DNA from: DATACN01 sp038215095
GTDB taxonomy: Bacteria; Actinomycetota; Thermoleophilia; Solirubrobacterales; Thermoleophilaceae
DNA: 18,532 nucleotides
Direction of reading: 5' to 3'
Assembly: GCA_038215095.1 (NCBI GenBank)
Contig: JBBQRG010000060.1
Coordinates: 1-18,532, forward strand
In this document: in pieces, positions 1 to 7,287 of the stretch
Layout of the letters: each line of letters begins with the position of its first letter
How positions within the stretch are numbered: position 1 is the first letter of the stretch
Notes under the pieces: generated by a model
Told to the model about the DNA's origin: nothing
Database searches by the model: none
Seen by the model: only the letters and a program-made list of their open reading frames with translations
Position numbers and translations under genes: made by a program

Positions 1-92
1 AAGGTGGACACACCGAGTTCGCGCCGCAGCGTCTGGAAGCGCTCGCTGCTCTCGCGATCGAGTGCGCCGAATGTGATGTCGGGGTCGGTCAT
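1..92 (-). CDS. Partial N-terminus of a probable cupin-domain protein
   Basis: Only the first 30 codons are visible, from an ATG at 92 to the window edge. The fragment ends in a run resembling RFQTLRRELGVST, which recalls the lead-in to the beta-barrel of small actinobacterial cupin proteins. No metal-binding cupin motif is inside the window, so the call rests on resemblance alone. It lies 39 bases after the thiolase stop on the same strand and could share its transcript. No clear ribosome binding site precedes the ATG. The alternative is an unrelated hypothetical protein. Confidence 0.4.
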   Translation of the reverse strand, partial: MTDPDITFGALDRESSERFQTLRRELGVST

Positions 93-131
93 GGGGTGAG
101 CTTAGCGACGCTCGCGGAACACGGGGCGCGC

Positions 132-1304
132 TCAGACGCGCTGGATCAGCGTCGCTGTGCCGAGCCCGCCGCCGCAGCACATGGTCACCAGCCCGATCTC
201 CTTGTCGGAGCGCTCGAGCTCGTGGAGCAGGGTGGTGATCAGCCGGGCGCCCGTCGACCCGAGCGGGTGGCCCAGGGCGATCGCGCCGCCGTTGACGTTC
301 ACTCGGTCCATGTCGGGCTCGAGCTCCCGGCGCCAGGCGGCCACGACCGAGGCGAAGGCCTCGTTGATCTCGACGAGGTCGATGTCGCTCATCTGCATGC
401 CGTTTCGCTCGAGCAGCTTCTTGGTGGCCGGAATCGGGCCGGTGAGCATGATCACGGGGTCCACGCCGACGGTGGTCTGGTCGAGGATCCGGGCGCGCGG
501 CTTGAGGCCCAGCGCGTCGGCCTTCTCGCGCGTCATCAGCAGCACGGCGGCGGCGCCGTCCGAGATCTGCGACGAGTTGCCCGCCGTGATCTTGCCGTCC
601 TCCTTGAAGGCCGGCTTCAGCTCGGAGAGCTTCTCGATCGTCGTCTCCGGGCGGATGCCCTGGTCGGTGACGTAGGTGTCGCCGTTCACCTGGAAGGGGA
701 CGGTCTCGCGCTCGAAGCGGCCTTCCTCGGTGGCCTTGGCGGCCAGCTGCTGCGAGCGCACGCCGAGCTCGTCGAGCTCCGAGCGGGGGATCTCCCACTT
801 GTCGGCGATCATCTCCGCGGAGATGCCCTGAGGCACCAGGTTGTACCTGGCCATCAGCTCCTCGGGCCACGGCGAGCCGACCTCGTCGGTCCACTTGAAG
901 CCGACGCCCATGGGGATGTGGCCCATGTGCTCGACGCCCGAGCCGATCACCGCGTCGTGGACGCCCGACGCCACCAGCGCGGCGCCGAAGTTCACGGCCT
1001 GCTGAGCGGAGCCGCACTGGCGGTCGACCGTCGTGGCGGGAGTCTCGACCGGCAGCCCGGCCTGCAGCCAGGCGTTGCGGCCGACGTTGAACATCTGCTC
1101 GCCGTACTGCTGCACGCAGCCGGTGATCACGTCCTCGACCTCGTCGGCGGGGAGGCCGGCGCGCTCGATGACCTCGGTGTAGCACTTGCCCAGCAGCTCG
1201 TTCGGGTGCGTGTCCTTGTAGTAGCCCTTCTCGGGATGCCCGCGCCCGATCGGCGTCCTGACGGCCTCCACGATCACTACTTCACGCCCAGTTCCGTTCT
1301 GCAT
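132..1304 (-). CDS. Thiolase (acetyl-CoA acyltransferase)
   Basis: This 390-residue protein has the full thiolase architecture. Numbered from the ATG at 1304, the acylated cysteine is C97 in DRQCGSAQQA, NEAF lies near 314-317, the catalytic histidine is H346 in GGAIALGHPLGSTGAR, and the second cysteine is C376 in MCCGGGLGTA. Enzymes of this family cleave 3-ketoacyl-CoA with CoA or condense two acyl-CoAs, in fatty-acid or sterol oxidation or in acetoacetyl-CoA formation; the sequence does not fix which. An in-frame TTG two codons upstream (1310) is possible, but GGAGGA at about 1314-1319 sits ten bases from the ATG and only four from the TTG, so I chose the ATG. The gene diverges from a hydroxyacyl-CoA dehydrogenase, the preceding step of the same pathway, across a palindromic operator. 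Confidence 0.95.
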   Translation of the reverse strand: MQNGTGREVVIVEAVRTPIGRGHPEKGYYKDTHPNELLGKCYTEVIERAGLPADEVEDVITGCVQQYGEQMFNVGRNAWLQAGLPVETPATTVDRQCGSAQQAVNFGAALVASGVHDAVIGSGVEHMGHIPMGVGFKWTDEVGSPWPEELMARYNLVPQGISAEMIADKWEIPRSELDELGVRSQQLAAKATEEGRFERETVPFQVNGDTYVTDQGIRPETTIEKLSELKPAFKEDGKITAGNSSQISDGAAAVLLMTREKADALGLKPRARILDQTTVGVDPVIMLTGPIPATKKLLERNGMQMSDIDLVEINEAFASVVAAWRRELEPDMDRVNVNGGAIALGHPLGSTGARLITTLLHELERSDKEIGLVTMCCGGGLGTATLIQRV

Positions 1305-1347
1305 CGGCAAGCTTCCTCCGCGGTCGGTTGACGACTAGGGTACTCGA

Positions 1348-1363
1348 TTGACTGACCAGTCAA
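1348..1363. promoter_or_regulatory. Palindromic TetR-type operator in the thiolase/dehydrogenase divergent promoter
   Basis: TTGACTG-AC-CAGTCAA is a perfect 7-base inverted repeat with a two-base centre. It lies between the divergent thiolase (start 1304) and dehydrogenase (start 1375) genes. TetR-family regulators of acyl-CoA metabolism commonly bind sites of this form. A possible -10 (TAGGGT, 1336-1341) reads right, and its reverse neighbour (TACCCT, 1342-1337) reads left, with TTGACT (1363-1358) as a possible leftward -35 at a short 15-base spacing. A bound protein would cover both promoters. Whether the protein is TetR or another family is inference, and no regulator gene is in the window. 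Confidence 0.6.
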
Positions 1364-1374
1364 CCAATGGGTCT

Positions 1375-2127
1375 ATGAGGCTTGGAATAGCGGGAAGCGG
1401 GGCGATTGCGCGCGGTTTGGCGCGTGCCGCGGCGAGCGCCGGGGAGACCGTTCTATGGGCTCGCAAGGAGGAGTCGGCCGCCCGTGCGCGGGAGGCCCTG
1501 GAGGAGGCGGGCGTGGTGGTCACCGACCTCGAGCACCTGACCGACTGCGACATCGTCGTGGAGGCCGTGGCCGAGGACCTGGAGGTCAAGAAGGGCCTCC
1601 TCGAGCGGCTGGGGGGCGTGCTGCCGGACTCCACCGTGCTCGCCACGACCACGTCCTCGCTGTCGGTGACCGCCCTGGCCGAGGCCAGCGGCCGGCCGGA
1701 GCGCTTCGCGGGCCTGCACGTGTTCAACCCCGTGGAGAAGATGGCGCTGGTGGAGCTGGTGTTCCCCGACGCCGCCTCCGAGGACACGCGCGCGCGGCTG
1801 CGCCAGCTCTGCGAGGAGATGGGCAAGACCGGCGTCGAGGTGCCGGATTCCGCCGGCTTCGTGGTGAACCGGCTGCTCTTCCCCTACCTCTTCGACGCCG
1901 TGCGCCTACTCGAGGCCGGGGGCCTCGAGCCCGAGGCGATCGACACCTGCATGAAGCTCGGCGCGGGACACCCGATGGGTCCGCTGAAGCTGCTCGACCT
2001 GGTGGGCCTGGACGTGTCCGCCGCGATCGGCGACGAGATCGGCGTGGACGTGCCGGAGCGCGTGCGCTCCCTGATGGCCGAGGGCAAGCTCGGCCGCAAG
2101 TCCGGCGCCGGCTTCTACGAGTACTAA
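1375..2127 (+). CDS. 3-hydroxyacyl-CoA (3-hydroxybutyryl-CoA) dehydrogenase
   Basis: The 250-residue protein starts with a Rossmann fold (GSGAIA, residues 7-12) for NAD(P). The catalytic His-Glu pair is H115 (LHVFNP) and E127 (LVELV), twelve residues apart as in known enzymes. The C-terminal 3HCDH helical domain includes GFVVNRLLFPYLFDA (161-175) and GHPMGPLKLLDLVGLD, and the protein ends in the typical GRKSGAGFYEY. It oxidises 3-hydroxyacyl-CoA to 3-ketoacyl-CoA, or the reverse, in the cytoplasm. A TTG at 1348 is in frame, but it lies inside the palindromic operator and would add nine residues before the first beta strand, so ATG 1375 is preferred. No good ribosome binding site is visible, so the transcript may have a very short leader. 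The stop is five bases from the stop of a convergent gene. Confidence 0.92.
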   Translation: MRLGIAGSGAIARGLARAAASAGETVLWARKEESAARAREALEEAGVVVTDLEHLTDCDIVVEAVAEDLEVKKGLLERLGGVLPDSTVLATTTSSLSVTALAEASGRPERFAGLHVFNPVEKMALVELVFPDAASEDTRARLRQLCEEMGKTGVEVPDSAGFVVNRLLFPYLFDAVRLLEAGGLEPEAIDTCMKLGAGHPMGPLKLLDLVGLDVSAAIGDEIGVDVPERVRSLMAEGKLGRKSGAGFYEY

Positions 2128-2132
2128 ACCGG

Positions 2133-2432
2133 CTAGCCGTTGACCCGGCGGGGGGCCTTCTTGGCCGGGCGCTTGCGCGGCTGCGGCTTCGGCTTGGCCG
2201 CCGCCGACATCCCCGCGGCGAGGTCCCAGACGACATCGGCCTCGCCGATGTCCTGGGCGGCCGCCAGCTCGGCCACGCGGTCCCAGGGCAGGGTCGCGTC
2301 GGGTAGCTCGTCCCAGCGGGAGTAGTCGAGCGCCTCCAGCGCCCCGGTCAGAGCCGCAGCGGGCTCCTCCTGCTCCTTGATCAGGTCACGCAGCGCGTCG
2401 CGCTGGGAGTCGCTCAGTCTCAGGCACCACAT
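2133..2432 (-). CDS. Small hypothetical protein with basic Lys/Arg/Pro/Ala tail
   Basis: I do not recognise this 99-residue protein. An acidic, helical-looking body (about 1-75, with DALRDLIKEQEE and two Trp-Asp contexts) is followed by a strongly basic tail (about 77-99) rich in Lys, Arg, Pro and Ala, including RKRPAKKAPRR. The tail resembles the disordered nucleic-acid-binding tails of actinobacterial proteins, but that role is only a guess. Translation is well supported: AGGAGGT at 2441-2447 lies eight bases before the ATG. It is third in the leftward series after the CorC-like and TolB-like genes, 66 bases downstream of the latter, and meets the dehydrogenase gene tail to tail. Confidence 0.7.
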   Translation of the reverse strand: MWCLRLSDSQRDALRDLIKEQEEPAAALTGALEALDYSRWDELPDATLPWDRVAELAAAQDIGEADVVWDLAAGMSAAAKPKPQPRKRPAKKAPRRVNG

Positions 2433-2498
2433 CCGGCAAGACCTCCTGGGAGGGGACGGACTTGCGGGCCGAAGGTAGTGGCCGCCGCGGACGGACCC

Positions 2499-3368
2499 TC
2501 AGTGAAGCGGCTGCTGGTCCACGCTGAAGACGTTCACGTTCCGCCCATCCACACCGCGCGTCTGGAGGCGCAGGTCCCCAGCGTTGAGGTCGACCGAGTA
2601 GATGATGCGGTTGCCGTGGTCGTTGCGGTGGAACAGCACGCGCTTGCCGTCCGGCGCCCAGGCCGGCTCGAAGCCGCCCTTCCCGGTCAGCTTGCGCAGC
2701 CCGGTGGCCGCCTCGCGCACGCGGTAGATGTTGCCCGCCCGGACGAAGGCCAGCTGCGAGGCGTAGGGCGACCAGGTCGGCTGGGCGGCGTGCTTGCCGG
2801 TGATGCGGCGCAGGTTGCTGCCGTCGGAGTCGACCACGTAGACGTTGCGATTGCGGACGAAGGCGATCCGGCCGTCCAGCGACCAGGACGGCTCGCCGCC
2901 GCGCGCGAACGTGAGCTGCCGCTGCGGGGTGCCGTCCGCGCTCGCGATGTAGAGGTTGCGCTCGCCGGACGCGTCCGCGGCCTGGAACACGAGCAGCGTG
3001 CCGGTGGGGTCCCAGGCAGGGCGGCTCGAGCCGGTCAGCCCGGGCAGTGTGAAGGTCTGGACCTCGCTGCCGTCGGCGCGCATCGTGCCGATCGCGCCGC
3101 CGACGTCGAAGGCGATCCGCGTGCCGTCGCGCGACCACGCCGGATTGGCCGGGCAGGGCAGCGTAAGACCCTCCTGGCAGGTTGGGCCGACCGGGCGCTG
3201 GTCGGAGCCGTCCGGGTTCGCTGTGGTTATCCCGTGCGGCAGGACTCCGCCGACGTCGCCCTGGACGAAGGCGATGCGCCCGGGCTGTCCGGGATATGAG
3301 GCCGATGCCGGGGCGGCGGCGAGGGCGAGCGCGAGGGCAGCGAGAGCTATGGGAGGCAGTGCGCGCAC
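2499..3368 (-). CDS. Secreted TolB-like beta-propeller protein (PD40 repeats)
   Basis: The 289-residue protein begins with a signal peptide: a basic start, then an Ala/Leu core over residues 6-20, and an A-S-A cleavage site near 23. About five propeller repeats follow, each with the PD40 pattern of Pro-x-Trp, a loop with Asp-Gly, then a hydrophobic strand. Examples are PAWSRDGTRIAF, PAWDPTGTLLVF, PSWSLDGRIAF, PTWSPYASQLAF and PAWAPDGKRVLF. Two cysteines (CQEGLTLPC) could form a disulfide outside the cell. The fold is a TolB C-terminal-type propeller, probably a binding or scaffold protein; no enzyme motif and no Pal/TolA partners are seen. The start is GTG with a weak ribosome binding site. 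It lies 40 bases after the CorC-like gene, so co-transcription is likely. Confidence 0.85.
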   Translation of the reverse strand: MRALPPIALAALALALAAAPASASYPGQPGRIAFVQGDVGGVLPHGITTANPDGSDQRPVGPTCQEGLTLPCPANPAWSRDGTRIAFDVGGAIGTMRADGSEVQTFTLPGLTGSSRPAWDPTGTLLVFQAADASGERNLYIASADGTPQRQLTFARGGEPSWSLDGRIAFVRNRNVYVVDSDGSNLRRITGKHAAQPTWSPYASQLAFVRAGNIYRVREAATGLRKLTGKGGFEPAWAPDGKRVLFHRNDHGNRIIYSVDLNAGDLRLQTRGVDGRNVNVFSVDQQPLH

Positions 3369-3408
3369 GGTCGTTCCGTGAACGCGGCGGGACGGCGCGA
3401 GTTGCGGA

Positions 3409-4800
3409 CTAGCCCCGGTCGGGTTGCTGCCCGCGCGGCGTGGAGGCCGCCTCCTCGACCGGGCGCGGACCCTTGGGCGAGTCCTCCCGGCCGTTGGCCC
3501 GCTCGCGGCTGTGGTCGCGGATGCGCACCGCCTCGATGCGGTTCTCGCGCACCGACTCGACCCTGATCGAGTAGCCGTTCACCTCGACCATGTCGCCGCG
3601 CTTGGGCAGACGGCCGAGCTCGGCGAACACGAAGCCGCCGACCGAGTTGTAGGCGTCGGAGTCGTGGGGCAGGTCGAGGTTGTAGTCGGTCAAATCGGTG
3701 ATCGGGACGTGGCCCCGGACCCACCAGTCGCCGTTCGCCAGCCGTCGCACGCCGGCGACGGACGGGTCGGTCTCGTCGGCGATCTCCCCCACGACCTCCT
3801 CGATGATGTCCTCGACGGTCACGATTCCCGCCGTGCGGCCGTACTCGTCCACGACCACCGACATCGAGGCGCGCTCGCGCTGGAGGTCGGCCAGCAGGTC
3901 GTCGAGCGGCTTCGTCTCCGGCACGATCAGGGCGTCCTTCACCGCCGTTTCGACCGAGGCATCGGGGCCCTCGGACATCAGCAGGCGGGCGAGCGAGTTG
4001 TTGTGGACGATTCCCTTGATGCGGTCGGTGTTGCCCTCCTCGGTGACCACCAGCCGGGTATGGCCCGAGTCGATGCAGCGCCGCAGCGCGGTCTCCGCCG
4101 TCTCCGACAGGTCCACCGTGACCACCGCGGGGATCGGCGTCATGACCTGGCGCGCCTCCTGCTCGTGCAGGTGGAAGACGCCGGACAGCATTCCCGCCTC
4201 GCCCGGGTCGAGTTGGCCGCCGCGCGAGCTGCGCGCGATCAGGAGCTTCAGGTCCTCGGCGGAGGTGGCCTCGTCGAACTCGGCGCGCGCGTCCACGCCG
4301 ACCGTGCGCAGCAGCGCGTTCGACGTGGTGTTCAGCAGCCAGATCAGCGGGTTGAAGGCAATCCGGAACCAGTGCAGCCCGCGCGCGACCCGGCGCGCCG
4401 TTCCCTCCGGGTGGACGATCGAGTAGATCTTCGGCACCTGCTCGCCGACCGTGATGTGCAGCGCCGTCGTGAGGAGGTAGGCGATCGCGAGCGAGATCGC
4501 CACGGCCACGCCGTGGCCGAACGCGTTGCCGAGCGGGTCCTCGAGCAGGTTGGCGATCGCCGGCTCGCCCAGGAAGCCGATGCCCAGCGAGGCCATCGTG
4601 ATCCCGAGCTGGCAGGCCGACAGGTACTCGTCGATGCGGTCGACCTCCCGCAGCACCAGCTCGGCGCCGCGCACGCCGTCGTCGCGCATCTGCTCGAGCC
4701 GGCTCTCGCGGGAGCGCACGAGTGCGAACTCCGCGGCCACGAAGAATCCGTTCAGGCCCACCAGGACCACGACCCCCAGCAGGAGAAGAAGCTGTGTCAT
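3409..4800 (-). CDS. CorC/HlyC-family CNNM-CBS membrane transport protein
   Basis: The 463-residue protein has three parts. A CNNM membrane domain (about 1-200) includes GLNGFFVAAEFALVRSRESRLE near 15-36 and GITMASLGIGFLGEP near 66-80. A CBS pair follows (about 218-345), with VVDEYGRTAGIVTVEDIIEE in the second CBS. A C-terminal CorC_HlyC domain (about 350-430) includes SVGGFVFAELGRLPKRGD, and a polar tail completes the protein. The family is linked to Mg2+/Co2+ efflux and resistance in the cytoplasmic membrane; older annotations call it haemolysin. CBS domains usually bind adenine nucleotides. ATG at 4800 is the natural start because the first helix begins there, although no ribosome binding site is evident. 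The transported ion cannot be read from the sequence. Confidence 0.93.
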   Translation of the reverse strand: MTQLLLLLGVVVLVGLNGFFVAAEFALVRSRESRLEQMRDDGVRGAELVLREVDRIDEYLSACQLGITMASLGIGFLGEPAIANLLEDPLGNAFGHGVAVAISLAIAYLLTTALHITVGEQVPKIYSIVHPEGTARRVARGLHWFRIAFNPLIWLLNTTSNALLRTVGVDARAEFDEATSAEDLKLLIARSSRGGQLDPGEAGMLSGVFHLHEQEARQVMTPIPAVVTVDLSETAETALRRCIDSGHTRLVVTEEGNTDRIKGIVHNNSLARLLMSEGPDASVETAVKDALIVPETKPLDDLLADLQRERASMSVVVDEYGRTAGIVTVEDIIEEVVGEIADETDPSVAGVRRLANGDWWVRGHVPITDLTDYNLDLPHDSDAYNSVGGFVFAELGRLPKRGDMVEVNGYSIRVESVRENRIEAVRIRDHSRERANGREDSPKGPRPVEEAASTPRGQQPDRG

Positions 4801-4878
4801 CTCAAGGCCGGCCGCAGCCGGCTGCTACTTCGAGGTAGGTCGTCGTCGCTCATCCGCGGGCGCGACCCAAGGTAGCAG

Positions 4879-5157
4879 CTAGCCCAGCGCGTCTATCCGC
4901 GAAGCGAGGTCGAAATCCGCGGCCGTCAGACCGCCCTCGGAGTGGCTGCTCAGGCGCACCGTCACGGTCGCCCAGGAGATCTCGAGGTCGGGGTGGTGGT
5001 TCATCGCCTCGGCCACCGGCAGCAGGCGGTTCACGAGGTTCACGGAGCCCTTAAAGTCGCCCGCGTCGAACTCCCTGGCGATCGCATCGCCGTCCCGCTT
5101 CCATCCGGGCAGTCCCTCCAGCCGCTGCTCGATCTCCTCATCGCTCAGAAGTGCCAT
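4879..5157 (-). CDS. 4a-hydroxytetrahydrobiopterin dehydratase (pterin-4-alpha-carbinolamine dehydratase)
   Basis: At 92 residues this is the usual length of the single-domain PCD/DCoH family. The signature is visible as AEAMNHHPDLEISWATVTV (about 50-67), with the conserved His pair and Pro, followed by the closing DFDLASRID. The enzyme dehydrates the carbinolamine formed when aromatic amino-acid hydroxylases use tetrahydropterin. No hydroxylase gene is in the window, so its role here is open. The start is ATG at 5157, with GGAGG four bases upstream (5162-5166). That binding site lies in the nine-base gap to the divergent gene starting at 5167. An in-frame open stretch extends far upstream but lies antisense to that gene, so I exclude it. 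Confidence 0.93.
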   Translation of the reverse strand: MALLSDEEIEQRLEGLPGWKRDGDAIAREFDAGDFKGSVNLVNRLLPVAEAMNHHPDLEISWATVTVRLSSHSEGGLTAADFDLASRIDALG

Positions 5158-5166
5158 GGTTCCTCC

Positions 5167-6018
5167 GTGCGTATCGCCTCGCTTGTCCCGTCCGCCACCG
5201 AGATGCTCTTCGCCCTCGGGCTGGGCGACTCCGTGGTGGCCGTCACCCACGAGTGCGACTACCCGCCCGAGGCGAAGGACAAGCCCCAAATCACCCGCAG
5301 CGTGATCACCGAGAGGCTCGATGCCGCGGAGATCGACCGGGAGGTGCGCGAGCGCACCAGCCGCGGCGAGGCGCTCTACGAGCTCGACCGCTGGGCGCTC
5401 GAGGAGCTCAGCGTGGACCTGATCGTGACCCAGGCCGTGTGCGAGGTGTGCGCCGTGTCGTACGAGGACGTGCTCACCGTCGCGGAGGAGCTGCCGAGCC
5501 GACCGCAGGTGATCTCGCTCGACCCGTCCACGATCGGCGAGGTGCTGGGCGACGTGCCGCGGCTGGCACAGGCGGCCGGCGTGCCCGAGGCCGGCGAGCG
5601 GCTGGCCGACGAGCTTGGCGAGCGGCTCGAGGAGGTGGAGCTGGCCTTTGCGGGCGACCCGCGCCCGCGCGTGGCCGCCCTGGAGTGGCTCGACCCGATC
5701 TACATCGGCGGCCACTGGGTGCCGCAGATGATCGAGCTGGCCGGCGGCGACGACGTGCTGGGCCTGCCCGGCGAGCGCTCGCGCACCTCCTCGTGGGAGG
5801 AGCTCCAGGCGGCCGCCCCGGACGTGGTGCTGGTGATGCCGTGCGGCCTCTACAAGGACGAGGCGGCGGTCGAGGCCGAGCGCCATGCCGACGAGCTGCG
5901 GCGGGTCGGCGCCCGTGTCGTGCCGGTGGACGCCGCCGCCCACTTCTCCCGCCCAGGCCCTCGCCTGGTGGACGGCGTGGAGCTGCTGGCGGACGTGCTG
6001 CACGCCAATGGCTCCTAA
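5167..6018 (+). CDS. BtuF-like (periplasmic-binding-fold) cobalamin-binding protein without signal peptide
   Basis: The 283-residue protein starts at a GTG with VRIASLVPSATEMLFALGLGD, the typical opening of the COG0614 helical-backbone metal/B12-binding fold. The second lobe carries HWVPQMIELAGGDDVLG (about 183-199) and the C-terminal strand VVLVMPCGLYKDE (220-232). It has no signal peptide or lipobox, so it is probably cytoplasmic rather than the usual transporter subunit. Three cysteines (C30 in THECDYPP, C92 and C95 in VCEVCAV) look like family features and may bind metal or redox partners; that is inference. Start choice rests on the family N-terminus, since longer in-frame starts would run through the opposing dehydratase gene. 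It has no ribosome binding site and may be leaderless. It overlaps the SRPBCC gene by 11 bases. The ligand is unproven, and no transporter genes are nearby. Confidence 0.85.
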   Translation: MRIASLVPSATEMLFALGLGDSVVAVTHECDYPPEAKDKPQITRSVITERLDAAEIDREVRERTSRGEALYELDRWALEELSVDLIVTQAVCEVCAVSYEDVLTVAEELPSRPQVISLDPSTIGEVLGDVPRLAQAAGVPEAGERLADELGERLEEVELAFAGDPRPRVAALEWLDPIYIGGHWVPQMIELAGGDDVLGLPGERSRTSSWEELQAAAPDVVLVMPCGLYKDEAAVEAERHADELRRVGARVVPVDAAAHFSRPGPRLVDGVELLADVLHANGS

Positions 6019-6442
6019 GCGCGCCGAGCGCCAGATCCGGATCGCCGCCGCCCCGAAGGCGTGCTTCGACGCGATCACGGACTACGACAGCCTTCCCGAC
6101 TGGCAGCGAGCGGTGAAGGACGTGGAGGTGCTCTCACGCGACCGCGCGGGCCGCGGCAAGGAGGTGGCCTTCGAGATCGACGCCAAGCTGCGCACGGTGC
6201 GCTACACGCTCGACTACTCCTACGAGGAGCCCCACCACGTCACCTGGACCTACGTCGACGGCGACCCGAAGAACGTGGACGGGGAGCTGGTGCTGGAGGA
6301 GGGCGGCGAGGGCGTGACCCTCGCCACCTACTCGCTCCGCATCGACCCGGGGATGTGGCTGCCCGGCCCGGTCGTCTCGCTGCTCAACGAGCAGGTCATG
6401 CAGGGCGCGCTCGACGACCTGAAGGCCCGCGTCGAGGGCTAG
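6008..6442 (+). CDS. SRPBCC/polyketide-cyclase-like (START-fold) protein
   Basis: The 144-residue protein fits the SRPBCC hydrophobic-ligand-binding family. It opens with IRIAAAPKACFDAITDYDSLPDWQ (10-33), the first strand and helix of the fold. Central strands follow (RYTLDYSYEEPHHVTWTYVDG) and then an amphipathic C-terminal helix (LLNEQVMQGALDDLKARVE). Members bind lipids, steroids, polyketides or coenzyme Q, and some act as cyclases; no specific ligand is indicated here. ATG 6008 lies inside the end of the B12-binding-like gene (11-base overlap), so the two are probably translated together. Its stop shares the CTAG at 6439-6442 with the stop of the convergent rhomboid gene. Confidence 0.87.
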   Translation: MAPKRAERQIRIAAAPKACFDAITDYDSLPDWQRAVKDVEVLSRDRAGRGKEVAFEIDAKLRTVRYTLDYSYEEPHHVTWTYVDGDPKNVDGELVLEEGGEGVTLATYSLRIDPGMWLPGPVVSLLNEQVMQGALDDLKARVEG

Positions 6443-7266
6443 ACGGCGGCCGAGGACGAGACGGCGATCGAGCCCGCCACCGCCACGACGCCCAGCGCGA
6501 GACATAGCGCGGTGGGCACCATCCCCGGGAGCGCCCGAACGCGGTCGCGCAGGTCGAACAACAGGGCGGCGGCCACAGCGCCGCCGATCAGGCCGCCCAC
6601 GTGGCCGCCGATCGAGATGCCCGGCACGGTGAAGGTGAACAGCAGGTTCAGCCCGATCCAGAGCGGCAGGCCGCTCTCCATCGGGTTGATGCCGCGGTTT
6701 CGCATGACCACCACGGCCGCGCCCATCAGGCCGAAGATCGCGCCCGACGCGCCCACGGTGGGAGCGAGCGGCGTCGCGAGCAGGGCGCCGAAGGAGCCGG
6801 CGAGCAGCGAGACGCCGTAGATGAGCCCGAAGCGCAGCCGCCCGACGGCGGGCTCGAGCATTGTGCCGAGCACGTACAGCGCGAACATGTTGAAGGCCAG
6901 GTGCAGGAAGCCCGCGTGCAGGAAGCCGCCCGTGATCAGGCGCCAGTACTCGCCGTTGGCGATGTCGGGCCGCGAGAGCGCGCCGTGGGCGAGCAGCGGG
7001 CTCTGCCCGATGCCGCCGGTGGTGGCGCTCGCCCCGCCCAGGAAGGCGCCGATGCCGATGATCACCATGATCCCGATCAGCACATACGTCAGAACAGGGT
7101 CCTCGATCGAGCGCATCGTGCGCACCCGCGTGGCACCCTGGCGCGCGCACTCGGGGCAGCGCATGCCGACAGACGTCGACGTCATGCAGTCAGGGCAGAT
7201 CGGGCGGCCGCAGTTCGAGCAGGCCACGCCCGTCTCGCGGCCGGGATGCCGGTAACAGACCTCCAT
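6439..7266 (-). CDS. Rhomboid-family intramembrane serine protease with N-terminal zinc-binding domain
   Basis: The 275-residue protein has two parts. Residues 1-40 carry eight likely zinc ligands in CxxH/CxxC spacing (C4, H7, C16, C19, C24, C27, C37, C40), like the zinc-ribbon/B-box lead of many actinobacterial rhomboids. The rest is a six- to seven-helix rhomboid core. The catalytic serine is S174 in GASGAIFG and the histidine is H222 in GGHVGGLIGG. The conserved ITGGFLHAGFLHLAFNM run holds H117, H122 and N126. The enzyme cleaves substrates within the membrane. It lies 21 bases downstream of the RskA-like anti-sigma gene, so its substrate might be that anti-sigma protein; this is a hypothesis. 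The last helix is followed by a short Ser/Ala tail. Confidence 0.94.
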   Translation of the reverse strand: MEVCYRHPGRETGVACSNCGRPICPDCMTSTSVGMRCPECARQGATRVRTMRSIEDPVLTYVLIGIMVIIGIGAFLGGASATTGGIGQSPLLAHGALSRPDIANGEYWRLITGGFLHAGFLHLAFNMFALYVLGTMLEPAVGRLRFGLIYGVSLLAGSFGALLATPLAPTVGASGAIFGLMGAAVVVMRNRGINPMESGLPLWIGLNLLFTFTVPGISIGGHVGGLIGGAVAAALLFDLRDRVRALPGMVPTALCLALGVVAVAGSIAVSSSAAV

Positions 7267-7287
7267 GCCCGTAACGCTAGCTGGGGG

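Noticed and set aside
96..1331. A 411-codon rightward open frame opposite the thiolase
   Set aside because: The leftward thiolase has all catalytic motifs and a ribosome binding site; the rightward product has no recognisable features.
2130..2139. CGGCTAGCCG palindrome between convergent stops as a terminator
   Set aside because: It has no loop, no T-run and is only ten bases long; the stem would be too weak to call.
3424..4875. A 483-codon rightward open frame opposite the CorC-like gene
   Set aside because: It is an antisense GC artefact; the leftward frame has CNNM, CBS and CorC_HlyC motifs.
4821..4879. Inverted repeat GCTGCTAC (4821-4828) / GTAGCAGC (4872-4879) upstream of the CorC-like gene
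   Set aside because: The arms are eight bases and 43 bases apart, no T-run follows, and one arm touches the dehydratase stop codon. Chance is a sufficient explanation.
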